A DNA stretch of 44,894 nucleotides from a virus (IMGVR_UViG_3300049460_000385:1-44894); one strand, 5' to 3'. Positions 30,684 through 40,499 are shown, numbered from the stretch's first letter. Notes: generated by a model not told the origin, from the sequence alone. Numbers and translations: made by a program.

Positions 30684-32657
30684 ATGGCTGACCGCGCCGC
30701 CCGCCTGGCTTTCATCCTGAGCCTGACCGACAAGGTCAGCGCCCCCCTTGGCAAGGTGAAAACCACCTTTTCCGAACTGGCCGAACAGGGTGAGAAAAAC
30801 ATCAAACAGGTGGGTATCGGGCTGGCCGGCATGGTCGGTGCCGGCGTGGCCATCACCGAATCCCTGGAACCGGCGCTGGAGATGAACCGGGCGCTGGGCG
30901 AGGTCCGTGCGTTCGGCGTGGCCGAAGATGCGTTGTCGGCGTTAAACACCAAAGCCCTGGAGTTTTCTAGCAACTACGCCACCAGCGCCGAAGAGTTCGT
31001 GGCGTCTGCACGCACGATCGACGGCGCCATCAAGGGGCTGGTAGGTGGTCAGCTCGCCGCCGTGGTCGAATCCAGCGCGCTGCTGGCCAAGGCCACCAAG
31101 GCTGACGGGGAAACCACGGCCGCTTATGTGGGCACCATGTACAACCTGTTCAAGGGCAAAGCCGACGCCGTGGGTAAGGTGCAATGGATCGAGCAGCTGA
31201 CCGGTCAGACTGCGCTGGCTGTGAAGCTGTTCCGCACCGATGGCGACCAGATCAAGGATGCGTTCAAGGAAGTCGGCCAGGTGGCTACCTCTGCAGGTGT
31301 CAGTCTCGCCGAACAGTTCGCCGTGATCGGCACCCTGAGCAGCACCATGGAAGGCGGCGACGCCGGCGGGTTCTACAAGTCGTTTTTCGAGAACGTCGGC
31401 AACGGCGCGAAGAAACTGGGCCTGACCTTTACCGACGCTAACGACGCCTTGCTGCCAATGGAAACCATCCTGGACAAGCTGCAGGGCAAACTCGGCGACC
31501 TCAACAGCGCGACGGCCGCGCAGAAGCTGACCGATGCGTTCGGTAACGAAGGCGCCCGGGTGATCACTGCACTGGCCAAGGATACCGATCGTTTCAAGAA
31601 CGGCCTGGAACAGCTCGGCAAGGTGCGCGGGCTGGAGGAAGCCCAGAAGATGGCGCAGGCCATGGTTGATCCGTGGCAACAGTTCGGCGCCGCCGTACAG
31701 GCGCTGCGCATCGCGTTTGGTCAGTCGCTGATTCCCCTGTTGTCGCCTTTGATGGCTCGTCTGACGGGGATCGCCCAGACCCTGACCCGCTGGACCCAGC
31801 TGTTCCCCAACATCACCCGTGTGATCGGCATAGTCACGCTGGTCATTCTGGGGCTGGCCGGTGTCATTGCCACGGTGACGACTGTCGTCGGCCTGAGCCG
31901 CTTGGCGTGGTTCGGCATGGTCACTGTGTGGAAGCTGCTGACCTGGACGGGCTTCCGTTCGATCGCAATGTTCCTTTTCCACACGGTGATGGTGACCCTG
32001 TTCGTGGCCGGCCTGATCGTGATGTACAGCTGGATGGCCCTGGTACGCACCGGGATGTTGCTGTGGCAGGCGTCGATCTGGCTGGTGAACGCTGCACTGC
32101 TCGCTAACCCGCTGCTCTGGATCATCGTGGGCATCGCGGCGTTGATCGCCGTCGTGGTCGCGGCTGTTGTGTACTGGGACCAATGGACCTCGGCACTGAT
32201 GGACACCGCTGCCTTCAAGTGGGTGTCTGATCAGCTGCAGGCGCTGTCGGACTGGTTCGGCTCGATGGGTGGCTGGTCAGGCCTGGCCAGCGCGGCATGG
32301 GATGGCATCGTGAAGATTTTCACCGATGCGATCGACGGGCTGATTGCCCTGGTGAACAAGATCCCGGGCGTGAACATCGAGACGTCTTTCGCAGCACTGC
32401 CCAAGGTGCCGGAAATCTCAGGCGGCGCGGCGACGATTGATCCCCAGACGCAGGAACAGCTGCGCGCCGGCGTCGGCAGCATTTCTCCCGCCGGGCCGAC
32501 GGCAGTACCGCAGGGCGGCTTCCTGCGCACCATCCAGAACAACAGCAGCCAGACCCAGAATCAGGGTGTTCATGTTGAAAACCTGAACCTCACCAACAGC
32601 AAGCCCATGAGCTCGCTGGAGCTGGAAAACATGATCGGCATGGCGGTACTGGGATGA
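30684..32657 (+). CDS. Tail tape measure protein
   Basis: A 657-aa protein. An N-terminal helical region (LAFILSLTDKVSAPLGKVKTTFSEL) is followed by TP901-type tape measure sequence (LEFSSNYATSAEEFVASARTIDGAI, FYKSFFENVGNGAKKLGL). Three hydrophobic segments lie at about 378-410, 425-455 and 470-500 (for example WIIVGIAALIAVVVAAVVYW). Sets tail length and probably helps DNA pass the inner membrane. At 657 aa the tail should be somewhat shorter than that of P2. Confidence 0.9.
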   Translation: MADRAARLAFILSLTDKVSAPLGKVKTTFSELAEQGEKNIKQVGIGLAGMVGAGVAITESLEPALEMNRALGEVRAFGVAEDALSALNTKALEFSSNYATSAEEFVASARTIDGAIKGLVGGQLAAVVESSALLAKATKADGETTAAYVGTMYNLFKGKADAVGKVQWIEQLTGQTALAVKLFRTDGDQIKDAFKEVGQVATSAGVSLAEQFAVIGTLSSTMEGGDAGGFYKSFFENVGNGAKKLGLTFTDANDALLPMETILDKLQGKLGDLNSATAAQKLTDAFGNEGARVITALAKDTDRFKNGLEQLGKVRGLEEAQKMAQAMVDPWQQFGAAVQALRIAFGQSLIPLLSPLMARLTGIAQTLTRWTQLFPNITRVIGIVTLVILGLAGVIATVTTVVGLSRLAWFGMVTVWKLLTWTGFRSIAMFLFHTVMVTLFVAGLIVMYSWMALVRTGMLLWQASIWLVNAALLANPLLWIIVGIAALIAVVVAAVVYWDQWTSALMDTAAFKWVSDQLQALSDWFGSMGGWSGLASAAWDGIVKIFTDAIDGLIALVNKIPGVNIETSFAALPKVPEISGGAATIDPQTQEQLRAGVGSISPAGPTAVPQGGFLRTIQNNSSQTQNQGVHVENLNLTNSKPMSSLELENMIGMAVLG

Positions 32658-32971
32658 GTGAGTACGTAGACCTGCTCATTGTCGGCAATGACTTCGCCCT
32701 GGATGCGAGTCGCCAGCCGGTACCGGTCGAGGACCGGGCCTGCATCGCCCAGGACATCGCACACATGATCCGCGAAACCGGCTTGCTGGTGACGCTGGTC
32801 GCCGAGCGCAACCGCCTGAAACAACGCGACTGCATCCAGCAGCTGGAACTGCTGGTGGAGGACGACGTGCGCCTGGTGCCTGGCACCGCACGTATCACCC
32901 AGCTGGAGCCAGGCCAGTACCTGGTGACGGCCAAGACCCTCAAGTTCGGCGATATCGAGGTAACCCTTTGA
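32654..32971 (+). CDS. DUF2590 baseplate-associated protein
   Basis: A 105-aa protein with the DUF2590 signature (DLLIVGNDFALDASRQPVPV, CIAQDIAHMIRETGLL). Its size and its position before the baseplate J gene suggest a gp25/gpW-like baseplate wedge component. The ATG overlaps the tape measure stop. Confidence 0.8.
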   Translation: MSEYVDLLIVGNDFALDASRQPVPVEDRACIAQDIAHMIRETGLLVTLVAERNRLKQRDCIQQLELLVEDDVRLVPGTARITQLEPGQYLVTAKTLKFGDIEVTL

Positions 32972-34140
32972 GCGACGTTGATTTCAAACAGGCGCTGGCG
33001 GATGCCGGCATTCCGACAACCGAAGCCGCGCTGCGCCAGGCATGGGAAGCCGAAGTGACCGCCCAGGACAGCAAGCTGGCCAACACCAGCAGCTATTCGC
33101 CGTTCTGGCGGGTGGTCACCGCGCTGGTGACCAAGCCAGTGCTCTGGCTGCTGGCCTTCGTCAGCGACACCGTGCTGCCGAACTTCTTTGTGAAAACTGC
33201 CACGGGCACCTGGCTGGACATGCTGGCCTGGGCGGTGGACGTCACCCGCAAAAGCGCAGTGAAGTCCAAGGGCGCCATTCTGTTCACCCGATCGGCTTCT
33301 GCCGGCGCGCTGCAGGTGCCCATCGGCACGGTGGTGCAGTCCAGTGCGATCAATGGCCACGTGTACCAGCTCGTGACCACGGCCGTGGGTAATTTCACCG
33401 ATGGGCTGCTGCAGCTGCCGATCCCGGTCGAGGCGATCGAGGAGGGCAGCGGGTTTAATTTGGCACCTGGTTATTACGCGGTGCTGCCGGTGCCGGTACC
33501 GGGCATCGTTTCAGTGACCAACACCGAAGACTGGCTGACTTCACCAGGTGCGGACTCCGAGCTGGACGACGACCTGCGCCTGCGTGTGCGCAATCAGTTT
33601 TCAGCGGTCAACCAATGGCACACCGACGCAGTGTATCGGGCGCTGATTTCGGCATTTCCCGGCGTTGAGCCTGACGGTGTGTATTTCCAGCACGACGCGC
33701 CGCGTGGACCGGGCAGCGCGAATGCCTTCGTGCTGTTCGAAGCCGGTGTGCCGGCGGACGAATTCCTGGTGCAGATCAACGCGAAGATTCGCGACGAAGG
33801 CAACCACGGTCACGGCGACGACATGTTGGTCATGGTCATGCCTGAAACCCTGGTCGATATCGACGTGGTGATCTGGCCGCGATCGACACTGACAGACGCC
33901 CAGCGCGAGAAGTTGCGGGCCGACGTCGACCTGTTCATCCGGGCCGCATTTCGCGAGAGCAGCACCAAGGATTATCAACCGACGCTGACCTATCCACAGT
34001 CGCGATTCTCGTTCAGCCGCCTGGGTGAGGAACTGCACCAGCAGTTCGACGACCTTGAGTCGCTGCGTTTCGAGAACACCGACGTTTTGTCCGAGCTGAC
34101 CATTCCCCGGATCCGGACGCTGCAGGTGGTCTCGGCATGA
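32968..34140 (+). CDS. Baseplate J/gp47-like protein
   Basis: TTG start overlapping the DUF2590 stop (TTGA). A 390-aa baseplate wedge protein: N-terminal SYSPFWRVVTALVTKPVLW, TATGTWLDMLAWAVDVTRK, LFTRSASAGALQVPIGTVVQS, and the central VTNTEDWLTSPGADSELDDDLRLRVRNQ typical of gpJ. It forms the wedge that links tube and fibers. Confidence 0.9.
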   Translation: MSDVDFKQALADAGIPTTEAALRQAWEAEVTAQDSKLANTSSYSPFWRVVTALVTKPVLWLLAFVSDTVLPNFFVKTATGTWLDMLAWAVDVTRKSAVKSKGAILFTRSASAGALQVPIGTVVQSSAINGHVYQLVTTAVGNFTDGLLQLPIPVEAIEEGSGFNLAPGYYAVLPVPVPGIVSVTNTEDWLTSPGADSELDDDLRLRVRNQFSAVNQWHTDAVYRALISAFPGVEPDGVYFQHDAPRGPGSANAFVLFEAGVPADEFLVQINAKIRDEGNHGHGDDMLVMVMPETLVDIDVVIWPRSTLTDAQREKLRADVDLFIRAAFRESSTKDYQPTLTYPQSRFSFSRLGEELHQQFDDLESLRFENTDVLSELTIPRIRTLQVVSA

Positions 34141-34661
34141 TCAAGCTCGAATTGCCGTTCTGGCTCGACGGTGCCGAACCGACAAAGCTCAAGGCAGCGG
34201 CGCAGTCCTGGTGGGAATCGGTAGAGGGATGGATGCGCTGGCCACTGCTGCAGATGGACGCAGAGACCTGTCACCTCACCGTGCTCGACCTGCTGGCCTG
34301 GCAGCGCGACATCACCCGATTCAAGGGTGAACCCGAGGCGCTTTACCGCCTGCGCGTGAAGTACGCCTTCATCAACGCCGTGGACGCCGGCAGCACCGCC
34401 GGCATGAAGCGCATCCTGCAGCGCCTGGGCGTTGGCTACGTCGAGATTGAGGAGCGCATGCCCGGCCTTGACTGGGACATCGTGTTGCTGCGCTTCACCG
34501 ACAACCAACTGTCGCAGAACCCCGAGCTGCTGCGCGTGCTGATCCAGCAGTACGGGCGCACCTGCCGCCGTTACGACTTCGTGACCATCACCCCCGTGCC
34601 ATTCCGGATTGCCGCAGTGGACTTCAACGACGACCAGCAAACGCTGGTCGCCAGCCTGTAG
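34137..34661 (+). CDS. Tail protein I (P2 gpI-like)
   Basis: A 174-aa baseplate protein: LPFWLDGAEPTKLKAAAQSWW, LDLLAWQRDITRFKGEPEALYRLRVKYAF and GSTAGMKRILQRLGV match the phage tail protein I family. The start overlaps the gpJ stop (ATGA). It is needed for baseplate assembly between J and the fiber. Confidence 0.88.
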   Translation: MIKLELPFWLDGAEPTKLKAAAQSWWESVEGWMRWPLLQMDAETCHLTVLDLLAWQRDITRFKGEPEALYRLRVKYAFINAVDAGSTAGMKRILQRLGVGYVEIEERMPGLDWDIVLLRFTDNQLSQNPELLRVLIQQYGRTCRRYDFVTITPVPFRIAAVDFNDDQQTLVASL

Positions 34662-34672
34662 GAGACGCCCTG

Positions 34673-36631
34673 ATGGGTGCCAGCATTACCCTCGCAGGCG
34701 AAAGCCTGATTGCTCAGAAGCATGTTGCCCAGGAAGGCCTGAAGGTCGCCCGGTTCATTTTTGCGAACATCCCGAGCCTCGATCCAAGCGGCCCGGTCGA
34801 TCGGGCGGCGCCCAAGCCGGACGCCTCGAAAATCGTCTACACGTATCAGCTGCCGAATGAAAACGCCGGCTATGTGAACCCTAACCAGGTGGTGTACAGC
34901 GCGCAGATCAGTTCCGACATCGGCGACTGGGATTTCAACTGGATCGGGCTTGAGACCGTCGAAGGCGTCCTGTTTGCGGTGGCCTACGTCCCGGTGCAGC
35001 AGAAGCGGCGCAACATCCCGCCCCTGCAGATCGGCAACAACCTGACTCGAAACTTCCTGGTGGCGTTTGACGGTGCCCAGGCGCTGACCGGGATCAGCAT
35101 TGATGCCAGCACCTGGCAGCACGACTTCACCGTGCGCCTTGCCGGTGTCGATGAACGCGAACGCCTGAGCAACCGCGACACCTTCGGCCGTGCGTGCTTT
35201 TTCGGCAGCGCGCTGCAGCTGGAGAAGGTCAGCGGGGCCTATCAGATCAAGCCGGGGACGGCGTACGTCGAAGGCATTCGCCTGGTTCGCTCGGCGGTCA
35301 TGCCCGTGGTGCCGCCGGCGTTTCCGACGACCGCATGGCTCGACGTCTCGCTGCAGCGCGAACTGAGCGACGTCGTGGCCAGTTGGCAGATCGTGTTTGC
35401 GGCCGATCGCCCGGACTATGCCGACAGCCTCGGCGTGCGTCATTACTGCGTGCCGATCGCGGATCTGCCATCCAGTAGCAGTGTGGTCGACCGCCGCACG
35501 GTGGAGCCGATCGACAGCGCCCTGATTGGCTATTTCGCGTCCCGGGCTTTCGTGCGAGACGAAATCAACAAACTCGACAACAAACAGTCAGTGGTCGTCG
35601 CGACCACTGCCGCGATCACCCTGTCAGGTATTCAGGCGATCGACACCGTGCCAGGCGCTGCTGGCCTGCGCGTGCTGGTGAAGGACCAGGCCAACCCCGC
35701 CGAGAATGGCATCTATCCGATGTCCGCCGGCGCGTGGGTCAGGGCTGAGGATGCAGACGCAAACGCCGAGGTCACCCCGGGCATGTTGGTGCCGGTGGAG
35801 AAGGGCGCCGTCAATGGCGACAGCCTCTGGCAACTGGTCACCGATGGGCCGATCGTCCTGGGCACCACGGCGCTGGCCTATGAGGTGGCGTCCGGTCCCA
35901 CCGGCATTGCTGCAGGGACGTACCGCAGTGTCACCGTGGACAAACGCGGGCGTGTCATCGGCGGCACCAATCCGTCAACGCTGGCCGGCGCCGGCATCAC
36001 CGACGCGCTGACCGCGACCCAGACCAAGCAGCTTTTCCCATTCCGAGCCCAAGTCATTTTCGGGACACCTGGCGTTTACAGCTGGGTTGTTCCGGACGGG
36101 GTTTTCAAGATTTACGTGAAGGTCACCGGCGCCGGTGGCGGGGGTCGCAATAGCTCGCTGTATGGCGGGGGTGGCGGTGGGGGCGGCGTTGCGGAAGGCA
36201 TGCTGAATGTCACACCTGGTCAAATCATTTCCATCACGGTCGGCGCTGGCGGACTGGGCGCGGTTTATTCGGTTTCGGATGGTGTTGGCACATCAGGCGG
36301 ATCATCAGCGTTCGGCGAGTACATGTCGGCAACGGGTGGCAGTAGCGGCAATACCAGCGGCCAAGGTGGTGCGTCGGGCGTGGGCACTGGCGGCGACCTG
36401 AATTACGGGCTTGGCGACGGTCAAGGCGCTGCGCGAGGCAACACCTCCACGGCAGCTGTTGCTGGCAACGGCGGCGGTCCAGGCGGTGGTGGGGTGCCAG
36501 TCACCGCTTCGAACCAATCTGCCGGCAGCGTTCGAAGCGCACGTGGTCCAGGTGGCGGCGGCGGTGGTCGGATGGACAACGGTGGGAAAGCGGGCGATGG
36601 CGGCCCTGGTGAAGTCAGCATTCGTTATTGA
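34673..36631 (+). CDS. Tail fiber with glycine-rich adhesin tip
   Basis: A 652-aa fiber. The N-terminal anchoring domain (tail-collar fiber type) includes GASITLAGESLIAQKHVA, KIVYTYQLPNENAGYVNPNQ and DWDFNWIGLETVEGVLFAVA. A repeat-poor middle follows, and from about residue 480 a glycine-rich tip with runs such as YGGGGGGGGVAEGML and RGPGGGGGGRMDNGGKAGDGG. Gly-rich tips of this type form polyglycine sandwiches that contact receptors, so this is the likely host-range determinant. The following DUF4376 gene is a likely assembly partner. Confidence 0.9.
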   Translation: MGASITLAGESLIAQKHVAQEGLKVARFIFANIPSLDPSGPVDRAAPKPDASKIVYTYQLPNENAGYVNPNQVVYSAQISSDIGDWDFNWIGLETVEGVLFAVAYVPVQQKRRNIPPLQIGNNLTRNFLVAFDGAQALTGISIDASTWQHDFTVRLAGVDERERLSNRDTFGRACFFGSALQLEKVSGAYQIKPGTAYVEGIRLVRSAVMPVVPPAFPTTAWLDVSLQRELSDVVASWQIVFAADRPDYADSLGVRHYCVPIADLPSSSSVVDRRTVEPIDSALIGYFASRAFVRDEINKLDNKQSVVVATTAAITLSGIQAIDTVPGAAGLRVLVKDQANPAENGIYPMSAGAWVRAEDADANAEVTPGMLVPVEKGAVNGDSLWQLVTDGPIVLGTTALAYEVASGPTGIAAGTYRSVTVDKRGRVIGGTNPSTLAGAGITDALTATQTKQLFPFRAQVIFGTPGVYSWVVPDGVFKIYVKVTGAGGGGRNSSLYGGGGGGGGVAEGMLNVTPGQIISITVGAGGLGAVYSVSDGVGTSGGSSAFGEYMSATGGSSGNTSGQGGASGVGTGGDLNYGLGDGQGAARGNTSTAAVAGNGGGPGGGGVPVTASNQSAGSVRSARGPGGGGGGRMDNGGKAGDGGPGEVSIRY

Positions 36632-36641
36632 GGAATAGTTT

Positions 36642-37166
36642 ATGTGGGCACGAATTGATAACGGCGTCGTGGCCGAACTCACGAATATCGACCCCGCCGG
36701 CCGCTTCCATCCGTCAATGGTCTGGATGGCCTGCAGCGGCGCCGTCCAGTTGGGATGGGTGTTGGTCAACAATCAGCTCAAAGAATCATCCGAGCTGCTG
36801 TCGGCACTGCATGCACGCAAGCAGATGGAGATCGATCGGGGCTGTGAATCAGTGATTACCGCCGGTTTCTGGTCGTCGGCATTGGGTGAGCCACACCGCT
36901 ACAGCAGCCAGATCCATGATCAGTTGAACCTGATCGAAGCCGTTCTGAGCGGGCAGGGCATGGGGCACCCTTGTCGGGATGCCGGCGGAGCTCGTCAATT
37001 TCCCATGCACACATCCGCCCAGCTGCATGCGGTAAACAATGACCTGTCGGCCTATAAGCTGCAGTTCCTGCAGCAGGCGCATCTGCTCAAACTGCAGCTG
37101 GACCGGGCACTGGCCGCGAACGATCGGGCAGCGTTGGAAGCGGTGGTGTGGGAAGTCTCGCCATGA
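36642..37166 (+). CDS. DUF4376 tail fiber-associated protein
   Basis: A 174-aa protein starting MWARIDNGVVAELTNIDPAGR, as tail fiber assembly proteins often do. A DUF4376 domain follows (ARKQMEIDRGCESVITAGFWSSALGEPHRYSSQIHDQLNLI) and a C-terminal helix. The family is found after fiber genes and probably helps fold or cap the fiber. Confidence 0.82.
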   Translation: MWARIDNGVVAELTNIDPAGRFHPSMVWMACSGAVQLGWVLVNNQLKESSELLSALHARKQMEIDRGCESVITAGFWSSALGEPHRYSSQIHDQLNLIEAVLSGQGMGHPCRDAGGARQFPMHTSAQLHAVNNDLSAYKLQFLQQAHLLKLQLDRALAANDRAALEAVVWEVSP

Positions 37167-38089
37167 AGTGGTCTTCCGTGAAGATGCAGTGGCCGGAAGA
37201 GGCCACCTCATGGATGAGCGACCTCGGCGCGGCGAAAGATGCTGCCAGTGGCAACCTCCTGGCCACTGCGCAGCGCCTGGGCGGTCTGGAAGGGCTGGCC
37301 ACCACCGATCCGAGTGCAATCGGCGGGATGGTCAAGGATGTCATTTCCAAAGGGCGCGCCGCGCTCGAAGCGCAGTTCAGCGAAGCGCCGAAATGCATCG
37401 TGGTGACGCCCTTCCAAAGCGGTGTGGGTCAGGGCACCGGCTACCAGCGTTTCCTGTCAGCACCCAATGTGCTCCAGCGCATGGCTGAAAAGCTCGATGA
37501 CACCACCGACGCAGCGCGGCCCGAGGGTGAGCAATACGCCGTGGTGCTGCTGTTCCTGGGCACCGGCTTCGACCTGATGGCCACGGCCTTGTCGAAGTTC
37601 AACGCCCTGTTGCCGATCGCCGACCTGCAGCGCGCGGAGCGTCGAGCTCTCAATATCGTCAAGCTGGAGGCCGAAAAGTGGCAGATCCCGTCCAGCGGAA
37701 TGCAACCGCAATGGTCGGAAGTGCCCTTGCAGAGCTGCACCGCCGTCAAGACCGCGACCCAATCGTTCAACAGCCAGTTGGCCATGATGGAGAGCTACGC
37801 TGCCGACAGTTCGCCCCTGGCTGATCTGGCCGATCTGGCCACGCGAAAAGCGCAGCAGACGGTCGACCAGGACGAGAAGCTGACCGCGCTCAAGGCGTTG
37901 CTGTCCAGCGACACGGATGAGCCGACCATGCAGGCGCGGATCATCGGCCCGGGTGACACTGCCGAGCTGCGCAAGCAGCTGCTGGGAGGTGAGGACGAAC
38001 CCGGCCACGAATGGGTGCTGTCATCGGGGGTGATGATGGTCGGATCCCTTGCGGGGCTGAGCTTCGTGCGGGAAATGGTGGGGTTATGA
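37163..38089 (+). CDS. 308-aa late structural or baseplate-associated protein
   Basis: ATG at 37163 overlaps the DUF4376 stop (ATGA). MKWSSVKMQWPEEATSWMSD starts a largely helical protein: ISKGRAALEAQFSEAPKCIVV, YAVVLLFLGTGFDLMATAL, and DLATRKAQQTVDQDEKLTALKALLSS. A hydrophobic C-terminus (LSSGVMMVGSLAGLSFVREMV) follows. Its place among baseplate genes in the same coupled operon indicates a virion or assembly role in HP1-like phages. I cannot assign a named family. Confidence 0.7.
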   Translation: MKWSSVKMQWPEEATSWMSDLGAAKDAASGNLLATAQRLGGLEGLATTDPSAIGGMVKDVISKGRAALEAQFSEAPKCIVVTPFQSGVGQGTGYQRFLSAPNVLQRMAEKLDDTTDAARPEGEQYAVVLLFLGTGFDLMATALSKFNALLPIADLQRAERRALNIVKLEAEKWQIPSSGMQPQWSEVPLQSCTAVKTATQSFNSQLAMMESYAADSSPLADLADLATRKAQQTVDQDEKLTALKALLSSDTDEPTMQARIIGPGDTAELRKQLLGGEDEPGHEWVLSSGVMMVGSLAGLSFVREMVGL

Positions 38090-38622
38090 CGCTGCTGCTC
38101 GATGGTGAACAGATCATCGGTCATCGCCTGAAGGTGACCGGCAATTTTCGGATCGAAAGCGATGACATGTCGGGGCAGACCAGCAGCACCGACAAAGCTC
38201 ATAAGGGCTTCAAGCCCAAGACGCTTACTGTGGCCATGAACATCCGTTACAAGGACGCCGAACACCTGCGCACGTTGATGCGGCTCGCCGAAGGCACGGC
38301 CGGCGGTGGTCAGCGCCGGACTTACCGGGTCGTCAACGACACCGCCGAGGCCTTCGGCATTCGCCAGGTGCAGTTCTCCGAAGGGGTCAGCGCCCGGGAA
38401 GACGACACCCTGTCGCAGTGGATCATTCAGTTCACCCTGTCCGAGAGGCTGTCAAACCCGGAAAAAACCGAGAATCGCAAAGCCGCAAACGGCGTTAATG
38501 CCCAATCCGCACCAGGTGATGGTGTGGGTGGCAGCGACGACGGCAGCGGCGCGGCGCAGGAATTGACCGGCTTTGAGGCTGTGCTGCAAAAGGTCGATAA
38601 CTACATCGGCGGCAAGCCATGA
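38086..38622 (+). CDS. Baseplate complex protein, HP1-like
   Basis: A 178-aa protein starting at ATG 38086, which overlaps the previous stop. The N-terminal part is beta-rich (LLLDGEQIIGHRLKVTGNFRIESDDMSG, TLTVAMNIRYKDAEHLRTLMRLAE) and the tail is Gly/Ser-rich. Its position and fold pattern suggest a small baseplate or tube-initiator protein. Function by context only. Confidence 0.68.
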   Translation: MTLLLDGEQIIGHRLKVTGNFRIESDDMSGQTSSTDKAHKGFKPKTLTVAMNIRYKDAEHLRTLMRLAEGTAGGGQRRTYRVVNDTAEAFGIRQVQFSEGVSAREDDTLSQWIIQFTLSERLSNPEKTENRKAANGVNAQSAPGDGVGGSDDGSGAAQELTGFEAVLQKVDNYIGGKP

Positions 38623-39317
38623 GCCTGAAACTGCACAAGGTGCTGACGATCAATGGCGTGGTGCACCAGCTGGTGAAGGACGAAGTTCGGCTGGATGCGA
38701 AAAGCCCGGGCCGGGCGACGTTTACGATCAAGGCCGACACTGCAGTGAAAGGGCTGGTGACACTCGACATTGGCTACAACGAAAGCACGCTGCAGCGCCA
38801 TTTCATCGGCTACGTCGAGCGCAGTACTGCAGCCAACGCGGTGCAGCAAGTCTTGCTGTGTCGGGAGTTAGCCGCGGTGCTCGCAAATCCGCTCCCGCTG
38901 AACCTGCGTCACGTTGATCTGCGCGCTGTCCTGGGCGAAATCAGCGCCAAGACCGGCTTGCGCTTCCGCGTTCCTGATCAGGCATACACCAAGGTCAAGG
39001 CTCCGTTCTTTTACAGCCTGGCAGCGGGTTATCAGGCAATGGACAGCATGGCGCAGGTCTTCGGCATTCCAGATTTTATCTGGCAACAGCAGGGCGACGG
39101 CGAAGTGTTCGTGGGCAGTTGGGCTGACAGTTTCTTCGGCTCCCGCACGCCGTTACAGCTACCGGTCGAGCTGTTCGACAGCTACCAGGGCAACCAGAGC
39201 GCGATGATTTCAGCGCTGCCCGGGCTGCGACCAGGTGCAACTATCAACCAGGGCGAGCGCATCACCAGTGTGACGCTCGCCGGCACTCAGATGGGGATCC
39301 GATGGACGACGCAATAA
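38619..39317 (+). CDS. Baseplate hub-like protein (gpD/gp27-like)
   Basis: A 232-aa protein. LHKVLTINGVVHQLVKDEVRLD, RHFIGYVERSTAANAVQQVLLC and LGEISAKTGLRFRVP resemble the hub domains of gpD/gp27-type baseplate proteins, which form the centre to which the spike attaches. The next gene encodes a spike-like protein and overlaps it by 16 bp. Remote assignment. Confidence 0.65.
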   Translation: MSLKLHKVLTINGVVHQLVKDEVRLDAKSPGRATFTIKADTAVKGLVTLDIGYNESTLQRHFIGYVERSTAANAVQQVLLCRELAAVLANPLPLNLRHVDLRAVLGEISAKTGLRFRVPDQAYTKVKAPFFYSLAAGYQAMDSMAQVFGIPDFIWQQQGDGEVFVGSWADSFFGSRTPLQLPVELFDSYQGNQSAMISALPGLRPGATINQGERITSVTLAGTQMGIRWTTQ

Positions 39318-40273
39318 AACGCAGTGTGGAGCGACAGTTTCCGGAACTGACTGGTGGCTATCACCTTCCACGGTTTGCCCGGGTTGTGGGCATTGCCGAC
39401 GCGCCGGCCAGCGCCGGGCTCTGCGACGACTTCCGGCCGCGCTACGCGGTCGACATCGAAGTACTGCTGCCCAGCGGTGAGGCAGATCCGACCATGCCTG
39501 TGCTGCACGGCGTGCCGCTGCCGGTGCCGACTGGTGGCGAAGAGATGGGCGTTTATGGCTTTCCGGAAGAAGGCACACGCGTGGTCGTGTGCTTTGCCTA
39601 TGGCCTGCCGAGCAGTCCCTATATTCAAACGATTCTGCCTCACGGCTTGAGCCTGCCGAAGGTGCCGAAGGGCGACCAGGTATGGCAACACAGTGACTTG
39701 GTGCAGCAGCGCGTCGACGCGGACGGCAACTGGTCCCGACTGACTGACGGAAAGATCCGGGATCAGGCGATCGGACGCGAGGTCGAGGCGCACGATAACC
39801 AGGAGCAGTACCAGAGCCACGTCCAGCAGGTTGCGAACCACTCAACGGAAACCGTGGGCGGCGTCAAGAAGATCGAAGCTTTGGGCGCGCTCAAGCTGAA
39901 TTCCGCCGGTACCGCCACCGTTGCCGCCCTGGACGATCTGCATCAGGCAACCGGACGAGACTTCAACCTGGTCGTCGGCCAGAAGCACAACGCCGCTGTC
40001 GGTGGCGATATGCAAGAGCAGATCAAGGGGTTGCGTAAGAGTGTCGCCGGCATCAGCCAGCTTTTGGTTGCTCCGAAGAATCATGTTGGGTCGGACACTG
40101 TGAACATTTTCAAGGTTTTGTGCGACACGCTAGATCTGATCCAGCAAATGGCCGCGCAGATCGCGACTCACGTGCACGGAGCAAGCCCGGTACCAACCTC
40201 AGCTGCGGCATTCGCCGCAGATGCAGCCGCCGCGCTAGCCTTGTCCACCCCACTCAAGGCAGTGACGATCTAA
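39302..40273 (+). CDS. Baseplate spike protein (gpV/gp5-like)
   Basis: A 323-aa spike. An N-terminal OB-like domain (YAVDIEVLLPSGEADPTMPVL, GVPLPVPTGGEEMGVYGFPEEGTRVVVCF) leads into a beta-helical repetitive stem (GGVKKIEALGALKLNSAGTAT, TGRDFNLVVGQKHNAAVGGDM). The C-terminal ATHVHGASPVPTS contains the HxH motif of metal-binding spike tips. It pierces the outer membrane on tail contraction. Last gene of the late operon. Confidence 0.8.
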   Translation: MDDAIKRSVERQFPELTGGYHLPRFARVVGIADAPASAGLCDDFRPRYAVDIEVLLPSGEADPTMPVLHGVPLPVPTGGEEMGVYGFPEEGTRVVVCFAYGLPSSPYIQTILPHGLSLPKVPKGDQVWQHSDLVQQRVDADGNWSRLTDGKIRDQAIGREVEAHDNQEQYQSHVQQVANHSTETVGGVKKIEALGALKLNSAGTATVAALDDLHQATGRDFNLVVGQKHNAAVGGDMQEQIKGLRKSVAGISQLLVAPKNHVGSDTVNIFKVLCDTLDLIQQMAAQIATHVHGASPVPTSAAAFAADAAAALALSTPLKAVTI

Positions 40274-40297
40274 TTTCCTGCCCAAAATCTCAACGGC

Positions 40298-40355
40298 GTA
40301 CGTACAACACCCGTACCCTCTTGACAGAGGCGACTGGTACGGGTATTGTACGTAC
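40298..40355 (+). promoter_or_regulatory. TacAT promoter within a 20-bp inverted repeat
   Basis: GTACGTACAACACCCGTACC (40298-40317) and GGTACGGGTATTGTACGTAC (40336-40355) are inverted repeats matching at 19 of 20 positions. Between and over them lies a near-perfect sigma-70 promoter: TTGACA (40321-40326), 17-bp spacer, TATTGT (40344-40349). The -10 box lies inside the right arm, an ideal setting for autorepression by the RHH antitoxin encoded downstream. Confidence 0.8.
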
Positions 40356-40499
40356 ACAGCCACCTAAGCTGTACCACTACCCCAAAGAGGAAAATTAAAT
40401 GCATGGCACACCTCAATTTGAAGCGCGAAGTTGCGCGCTTTGGTATTAACTAGCGTAAGGAATAGTGAAGTTACTTTTATATATATGTAGGTGATAAAG

